Below are positions 59,457 to 64,000 of a stretch of 64,000 nucleotides of DNA, piece after piece. Below the pieces are notes generated by a model. That model was not told the DNA's origin. It was given only the letters and a program-made list of their open reading frames with translations, and searched no databases. Position numbers and translations under genes: made by a program. Each line of letters starts with the position of its first letter. Within the stretch, counting starts at the first letter, position 1. The stretch lies in NCBI RefSeq assembly GCF_000730605.1, contig NZ_BBIS01000038.1, positions 30,401-94,400 on the forward strand, read 5' to 3'. The stretch comes from Pseudomonas monteilii NBRC 103158 = DSM 14164 (GTDB lineage: Bacteria; Pseudomonadota; Gammaproteobacteria; Pseudomonadales; Pseudomonadaceae).

Positions 59457-59954
59457 GGTGGACCTCTCGTCAGGCAATCGATGTGATGGATGACGAGAAG
59501 ACTAAATGATCTAAGAATTCAAAAATAAATAACTTTTTTGCATTAGCTTAGGAGCCAAATGCTTTAAGCCCAGGATCGGTGATTACCCTCAATGGCGAAT
59601 GTCGAGGCACCTGCTAGGCTTTTTCGTCCCTATAGAACGATACGGAATTAGGTTATGAGCAAACGTTTGCAAATAACCAAATGTTATGAATGGCGCGGCT
59701 GCTACAACGAATGGTAGTAAAGGTTCCTAACATATTCCTTAAAAATCTTACAAATTCATAAAACGGTCATTTTGGATTTATAGGATTGTCATTATCCTGT
59801 AGCGCAGGTGGCGTCTTAGACCAAAGTCTCGAAACGTTTAGAAACGATTGACTTATGAGTCACGCTTTGGGACTAAATCGCCAATCCACGGTGAGCGGGG
59901 CAGCAGACCCCTCCGCCAGAGATACACAAGAATTAGAACGTAGAGGAGCAAAAC
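59457..59954. promoter_or_regulatory. Divergent tauA / oprE intergenic region (498 bp)
   Basis: This long spacer holds no gene that I can support. It is A+T-rich at 59500-59545, just upstream of tauA, which fits a CysB/Cbl-type activator site, and again at 59660-59790. GCAAACGTTTGC at 59659-59670 is a perfect 12-bp palindrome that resembles a LacI/PurR-family operator. The porin side has a GAGGAGC ribosome-binding site and a small GGGG...CCCC hairpin near 59897-59908. Confidence 0.5.
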
Positions 59955-61286
59955 ATGTACAAGTCCAGCCTGGCCCTGGCCGTGGCACTGGGGGTTCTCG
60001 CCCAACAAGCAGGCGCTGCCGGTTTCGTTGAAGACAGCAAACTGTCGCTCAGCTCGCGCACCATGTACTTCAACAACGACAACCGTGATGGCGGTGCCGA
60101 CAACCGTGAGTCGGGTCAGGGCTTCAAGCTCGACTACATCTCCGGCTTCACTGAAGGCACCGTTGGCTTCGGTGTCGATGCCCAGGCCCTGTGGGGTATC
60201 CACCTGGATGGTGGCCGTGGCAAGCACCCAGACAACAGCAGCTTCTTCCCGAGCGACACCGACGGTTCGGCTGTAAGCCAGTGGGCTCGTGTTGGCGCCA
60301 ACGCCAAGGCACGCTTCTCGAAGACTGAGGTTCACTACGGTAGCGCCCTGGCGCCAAACCTGCCGATCCTGGTCTCCAACGATGGCCGTCTGCTGCCGCA
60401 AACCTTCGAGGGTGGCACCATCCAGTCGAAGGAAATCGACAACCTGACCATCAACGCCGGCCAGCTGACCCACGCCATGGGCCGCGCTTCGAGCAACCGT
60501 ACCGGCCTGTCGATTGCCGGTGCCAGCCAGGACAGTAACAAGTTCCGCTACGGTGGTCTGGACTACAAGCTCACGCCAGACCTGACCCTGCAGTACTACT
60601 ACTCGAACCTGGAAGACTTCTACAAGCAGCACTTCCTGGGCGCGACGCACGTATTCAAGATCGCTGACGACCAGTCGTTCAAAACCGACCTGCGCTACTT
60701 CGACAGCAGCAGCGACGGCAAGAACGGCGACGGCGGCGGTTACAACTTCAACAACAACGGTGGCTATGCCAAGAACCTCGGCGAGGTCGACAACAAGACT
60801 TGGTCCGCGATCTTCACCTATACCCTGGGTGGCCACTCGTTCCTGCTCGGCCACCAGCGCGTCAATGACGACGGTGGCTTCGTCTGGCTGAACCAAGGCA
60901 GCGTTGTTGATGGCAACGGTCGCAACGAAGGCGCCGGTGGCTCCAGCTTCTACCTGTTTACCGACAGCATGATCAACCAGTTCGCCAAGGCCGGTGAAAA
61001 CACCACCTTCGGTCAGTACGCCTATGATTTCGCACGTCTGGGCGTGCCAGGCCTGAAAGCTTCGGTTTCCTACCTGAAAGGTGAAGACGGCAAGAACGCC
61101 AACGGCAACGGCACCTTCAGCGAATGGGAACGTGACGCCCGCGTTGACTACGTCATCCAGGAAGGCACCTTCAAAGGCCTGGGCGCCAGCCTGCGTCACG
61201 GCGTATACCGTGGCACCGGCACCAGCTCGCTGGCTGACCAGGATCAGACCCGTCTGATCTTCAACTACACTTACAACTTCCTGTAA
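59955..61286 (+). CDS. oprE: OprE/OprD-family outer-membrane porin
   Basis: A 443-residue substrate-selective porin. The signal peptide (MYKSSLALAVALGVLAQQAGA, cut near 21) is followed by the OprD-family barrel (DSKLSLSSRTMYFNND, FTEGTVGFGVDAQALWGIHLDGGRG, and the DQTRLIFNYTYNFL end). A long Asn/Gly-rich loop lies near 255-275. The porin is divergent from tauA across a 498-bp spacer and next to lsfA. It could admit small organosulfur anions, but that is inference from the neighbourhood. It ends at a strong terminator. Confidence 0.88.
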   Translation: MYKSSLALAVALGVLAQQAGAAGFVEDSKLSLSSRTMYFNNDNRDGGADNRESGQGFKLDYISGFTEGTVGFGVDAQALWGIHLDGGRGKHPDNSSFFPSDTDGSAVSQWARVGANAKARFSKTEVHYGSALAPNLPILVSNDGRLLPQTFEGGTIQSKEIDNLTINAGQLTHAMGRASSNRTGLSIAGASQDSNKFRYGGLDYKLTPDLTLQYYYSNLEDFYKQHFLGATHVFKIADDQSFKTDLRYFDSSSDGKNGDGGGYNFNNNGGYAKNLGEVDNKTWSAIFTYTLGGHSFLLGHQRVNDDGGFVWLNQGSVVDGNGRNEGAGGSSFYLFTDSMINQFAKAGENTTFGQYAYDFARLGVPGLKASVSYLKGEDGKNANGNGTFSEWERDARVDYVIQEGTFKGLGASLRHGVYRGTGTSSLADQDQTRLIFNYTYNFL

Positions 61287-61303
61287 GCCGTAGCTGATCC
61301 AAG

Positions 61304-61330
61304 AGCCTCGCCTAGTGCGAGGCTTTTTTG
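61304..61330 (+). terminator. Rho-independent terminator after oprE
   Basis: AGCCTCGC (61304-61311), loop CTAGT, GCGAGGCT (61317-61324) followed by TTTTTG. It lies 17 bp after the porin stop. Confidence 0.92.
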
Positions 61331-61358
61331 TGCCTACAAATTGGTATGCATTCCAGTT

Positions 61359-61378
61359 ATAAATAAATTGTTATTTAT
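61359..61378. promoter_or_regulatory. Palindrome in the lsfA promoter
   Basis: ATAAATAA at 61359-61366 and TTATTTAT at 61371-61378 form a perfect 8-bp inverted repeat around ATTG, in an A+T-rich tract 74 bp before the lsfA ATG. The ATAA...TTAT form suits a LysR-type regulator such as CysB; binding is inferred. Confidence 0.5.
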
Positions 61379-61451
61379 TCTTTTTGTTTTTAACCGAATG
61401 CAGGCAAATTGAACCCATACGGTACAGAACCCAGCCAAGGAGCCGCAGCCC

Positions 61452-62090
61452 ATGAGCCTCAAACTCGGCGATATCGCCCCCGATTTCGAACAGGATTCCA
61501 GCGAAGGCAAAATCCGCTTCCACGAGTGGCTGGGCAACAGCTGGGGGGTATTGTTCTCCCACCCCGCCGACTTCACCCCGGTGTGCACCACCGAGTTGGG
61601 CCTGACTGCCAAGCTCAAGGATGATTTCGCCAAGCGTGGGGTCAAGGCCATCGCCTTGTCGGTGGACCCGGTCGACTCGCACCACCGCTGGATCGATGAC
61701 ATCAACGAAACCCAGAACACCGTGGTCAACTTCCCCATCATCGCCGACGCCGACCGCAAGGTGTCCGACCTGTACGACCTGATCCACCCGAACGCCAGCG
61801 ACACCCTCACCGTGCGTTCGCTGTTCGTGATCGACCCGAACAAGAAGGTGCGCCTGACCATCACCTATCCGGCCAGTACCGGGCGCAACTTCAATGAAAT
61901 TCTGCGGGTGATCGACTCGCTGCAGCTGACCGACAACCACAAGGTCGCCACCCCCGGTAACTGGCAGGACGGCGACGAGGTGGTGATCGTGCCTTCGCTC
62001 AAAGATGAGGAAGAGATCAAGCAGCGCTTCCCCAAAGGTTACCGGGCGGTCAAACCCTACCTGCGTCTGACCCCGCAGCCGAATCGTTAA
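61452..62090 (+). CDS. lsfA: LsfA, 1-Cys peroxiredoxin
   Basis: A 212-residue peroxiredoxin of the Prx6 subfamily. The peroxidatic Cys45 lies in HPADFTPVCTTELG, and the SHPAD/Arg motif is complete; the resolving Cys of 2-Cys enzymes is missing. In P. putida LsfA is induced by sulfate starvation. AAGGAG precedes the ATG at 61452. It is isolated between the porin and ssuE and has its own terminator, so it is probably monocistronic. It protects against peroxides made by flavin and Fe(II) monooxygenases of the sulfur pathways. Confidence 0.93.
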   Translation: MSLKLGDIAPDFEQDSSEGKIRFHEWLGNSWGVLFSHPADFTPVCTTELGLTAKLKDDFAKRGVKAIALSVDPVDSHHRWIDDINETQNTVVNFPIIADADRKVSDLYDLIHPNASDTLTVRSLFVIDPNKKVRLTITYPASTGRNFNEILRVIDSLQLTDNHKVATPGNWQDGDEVVIVPSLKDEEEIKQRFPKGYRAVKPYLRLTPQPNR

Positions 62091-62133
62091 ATGCATTCTT
62101 CGTTGTATTGCTCTTAGCCAAGCAGGGATTTTC

Positions 62134-62157
62134 GGGCCGTTTCGACGGCCCTTTTTT
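62134..62157 (+). terminator. Rho-independent terminator after lsfA
   Basis: GGGCCGT (62134-62140), loop TTCG, ACGGCCC (62145-62151) followed by TTTTTT. A textbook UUCG-loop terminator 43 bp after the stop. Confidence 0.93.
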
Positions 62158-62287
62158 ATGCCTGCTGAAACAAGTGGAGGAAATTGAGGAAAAACAAAAA
62201 TGGAATAAACAAATGAAAAAATATGATTTCTAGATATATGTGGCAGCTGTTAATGTCACTTCCAACAGAACACAAGGAAGCGCTGCA

Positions 62288-62881
62288 ATGCTGGTCGTAT
62301 CAATCGGTGGTAGCCCCAGTACCCGCTCACGCTCTGGCGTGCTGCTTGAGCGTTCGCGCCAGTGGCTGCAGAACCGTGGCGTAGAGGTCGTGACGTTCCA
62401 GGTACGTGACTTCCCCGCCGAAGACCTGCTGCATGCCCGTTTCGACAGCCCGCAGGTGCAGCACTTCCAACAGTTGGTAGCCCAGGCCGATGGCCTGATC
62501 GTTTCCACCCCGGTTTACAAGGCCTCGTTTGCCGGCGCCCTGAAAACACTGCTCGACCTGCTGCCCGAACGCGCTCTGGCGCACAAGATCGTATTGCCGA
62601 TCGCCACGGGCGGCAGCATCGCCCACATGCTGGCGGTGGATTACGCGTTGAAACCCGTGCTGTCGGCACTCAAGGCTCAAGAGACCCTGCAAGGGATCTT
62701 CGCCGACGACAGCCAGGTGGCTTACGCAGAAGGCTCCAAATCCGCGCAGCTGGCACCGGCGCTGGAAGAACGCCTGCTGGACTCGCTGGAAGCCTTCCAC
62801 GTTGCCTTGGCCCGCCGCCCACGCCCCGTGGCCCCCGGCGTACTGAATGAACGCCTGATCAGCGCTCGCTGGAGCATCTGA
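62288..62881 (+). CDS. ssuE: SsuE, NAD(P)H-dependent FMN reductase
   Basis: SsuE supplies FMNH2 to the alkanesulfonate monooxygenase SsuD. The 197-residue flavodoxin-like protein carries the phosphate loop GGSPSTRSRS, then DLLHARFDSPQVQHF, ADGLIVSTPVYKASFAGALKTLLDLLPERAL and the FADDSQVAYAE end, closely like E. coli SsuE (191 residues). AAGGAAGC precedes the ATG. It is the first gene of an ssuE-ssuA-ssuD operon and a natural flavin source for the LLM enzyme at 46041. Confidence 0.94.
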   Translation: MLVVSIGGSPSTRSRSGVLLERSRQWLQNRGVEVVTFQVRDFPAEDLLHARFDSPQVQHFQQLVAQADGLIVSTPVYKASFAGALKTLLDLLPERALAHKIVLPIATGGSIAHMLAVDYALKPVLSALKAQETLQGIFADDSQVAYAEGSKSAQLAPALEERLLDSLEAFHVALARRPRPVAPGVLNERLISARWSI

Positions 62882-62965
62882 CCGGCCCAACCCGCTACAC
62901 CACCTTACTCGCCCGACAACGAGGCAAGCAGGTGCAACCCGAACCCAAACGTACAGGAGAGCGCC

Positions 62966-63931
62966 ATGCGCACAGTCTTCTTGCGTCGCGGTCTGGTCGC
63001 CCTGTTTGCGGCGGCTGTGTCCTTCGGCGCCATTACCCAAGCCCAGGCCGAAAGCCTGCGTATCGGTTACCAGAAATACGGCACCCTGGTGCTGCTCAAG
63101 GCCAAGGGCACGCTGGAAAAGCGCCTGGCAGAGCAGGGCGTGCAGGTGCAGTGGACCGAGTTTCCTGGTGGCCCACAGCTGCTTGAAGGGCTGAATGTCG
63201 GCTCCATCGATTTCGGCGTGACTGGCGAGACCCCGCCTGTATTCGCCCAGGCTGCCGGCGCCGACCTGCTGTATGTGGCGTACGAGCCGCCTGCACCACA
63301 CAGCGAGGCGATCCTGGTGCCGAAAGGCTCACCGATCCAGTCGGTGAAAGACCTCAAGGGCAAGAAAGTCGTCCTCAACAAAGGCTCGAACGTTCACTAC
63401 CTGTTGGTACGCGCGCTGGAAGATGCCGGCCTGAAATACAGCGACATCCAGCCCGTGTACCTGCCACCCGCCGATGCCCGCGCCGCCTTCGAGCGGGGCA
63501 GTGTGGATGCCTGGGTCATCTGGGACCCGTACCAGGCCGCCGCCGAGCAACAGCTGCAGGCCCGCACCCTGCGTGATGGCAAGGGCCTGGTCGACAACCA
63601 CCAGTTCTACCTGGCCACCCGCAACTACGCCAGCCAGCACCCGGCGGTGATCAACACCGTGATCGAGGAAGTGCGCGCCGTGGGCGAGTGGTCCCAGGCC
63701 AACCCGCAAGAAGTGACCGACCAGGTCGCACCGCTGCTCGGCCTGCCCACCGACATCACCCTGACCTCTGTCAAACGCCAAGGCTACGGAGCAGCGCCGC
63801 TCACCCCTGAGGTTGTGGCCGCACAACAGAAAATCGCCGACACCTTCCAGGCGCTCAAGCTGATACCCAAGCCACTGAGCATCAAGGACGTGATCTGGAC
63901 ACCCCCGGCCAAGGTCGCTAGCGCGCCTTGA
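62966..63931 (+). CDS. ssuA: SsuA, alkanesulfonate-binding periplasmic protein
   Basis: A 321-residue binding protein for alkanesulfonates. The signal peptide is cut near residue 28 (ITQAQAESL). LRIGYQKYGTLVLLKAKGTLEK, VQWTEFPGGPQLLEGLNVGSIDFG, GDTPP-like TGETPPVFAQAAGADLLYV and WVIWDPYQAAAEQQL follow the SsuA pattern. AGGAGAGCGCC precedes the ATG. Lies 84 bp after ssuE and 60 bp before ssuD; the gene order is that of the P. putida ssu operon. Confidence 0.93.
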   Translation: MRTVFLRRGLVALFAAAVSFGAITQAQAESLRIGYQKYGTLVLLKAKGTLEKRLAEQGVQVQWTEFPGGPQLLEGLNVGSIDFGVTGETPPVFAQAAGADLLYVAYEPPAPHSEAILVPKGSPIQSVKDLKGKKVVLNKGSNVHYLLVRALEDAGLKYSDIQPVYLPPADARAAFERGSVDAWVIWDPYQAAAEQQLQARTLRDGKGLVDNHQFYLATRNYASQHPAVINTVIEEVRAVGEWSQANPQEVTDQVAPLLGLPTDITLTSVKRQGYGAAPLTPEVVAAQQKIADTFQALKLIPKPLSIKDVIWTPPAKVASAP

Positions 63932-63991
63932 TTGATTCGCCTGTGCCGGGGCGTCGCCCTGGCTTGAGCCACCCTTGAGGAGACAACTCCA

Positions 63992-64000
63992 ATGAGCCTT
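63992..64000 (+). CDS. ssuD: ssuD start (FMNH2-dependent alkanesulfonate monooxygenase), cut by window edge
   Basis: Only ATG AGC CTT is visible, preceded by TGAGGAGA at a proper distance. Its identity as ssuD rests on the usual ssuE-ssuA-ssuD order, not on sequence. Confidence 0.6.

Overview
This window comes from the chromosome of a Pseudomonas of the P. putida group. The evidence is the AlgP histone-like protein next to an FKBP isomerase and a YheS-type ABC-F ATPase; an atsR-atsK / atsB-atsC / sftR-sftP sulfate-ester cluster like that described for P. putida S-313; a gabDT operon, an OprE porin and LsfA; and many palindromic REP elements of the 'TTCGCGGGTAAACCCGCGAA' and 'CCTGTGGGAGCGGG' kinds. 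I found no phage, insertion sequence or CRISPR array. There is one tRNA gene, tRNA-Arg(CCG).

Layout. 1-12 kb is mostly core: a partial FKBP isomerase, algP with a 42-bp repeat array, a TIGR02444 protein, yheS, an MscS-like protein, a LysE exporter, a stomatin/NfeD protease pair, a YbaK deacylase, small conserved proteins, a CBS protein, a secreted M20 peptidase and the tRNA. 12-22 kb is a sulfate-ester island. It holds divergent atsBC and atsRK operons, the LysR regulator sftR, the TonB receptor sftP and an arylsulfotransferase. 22-27 kb holds gabD, gabT and an HDOD protein with a degenerate receiver domain.

27-39 kb is accessory: a two-partner-secretion / contact-dependent inhibition locus in the order cdiB-cdiC-cdiA-cdiI. 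It contains a HlyC-type acyltransferase, a 2975-residue CdiA whose C-terminus looks like a PoNe-type PD-(D/E)xK nuclease, and a PoNi-like immunity protein. This is the most interesting system in the window.

39-43.5 kb carries two c-di-GMP enzymes flanking a fatty-acid desaturase. 43.5-64 kb is a near-continuous organosulfur district. It has a MetNIQ-like transporter joined to three flavin-dependent monooxygenase-type genes, a cystine transporter (tcyJLN), the serine acetyltransferase epsC, a BCCT transporter, tauABCD, an OprE porin, lsfA, and ssuE-ssuA with the first codons of ssuD at the right edge.

How the parts fit. The sulfur genes together would import and cleave sulfate esters, sulfonates, taurine, cystine and probably a sulfone- or thioether-like compound, and feed the sulfur to cysteine synthesis. 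Several of their promoters hold A+T-rich inverted repeats that could be sites for CysB- or SftR-like LysR regulators. REP hairpins sit at many gene ends. One lies inside a monooxygenase operon and one appears to have been absorbed into the coding start of atsB.
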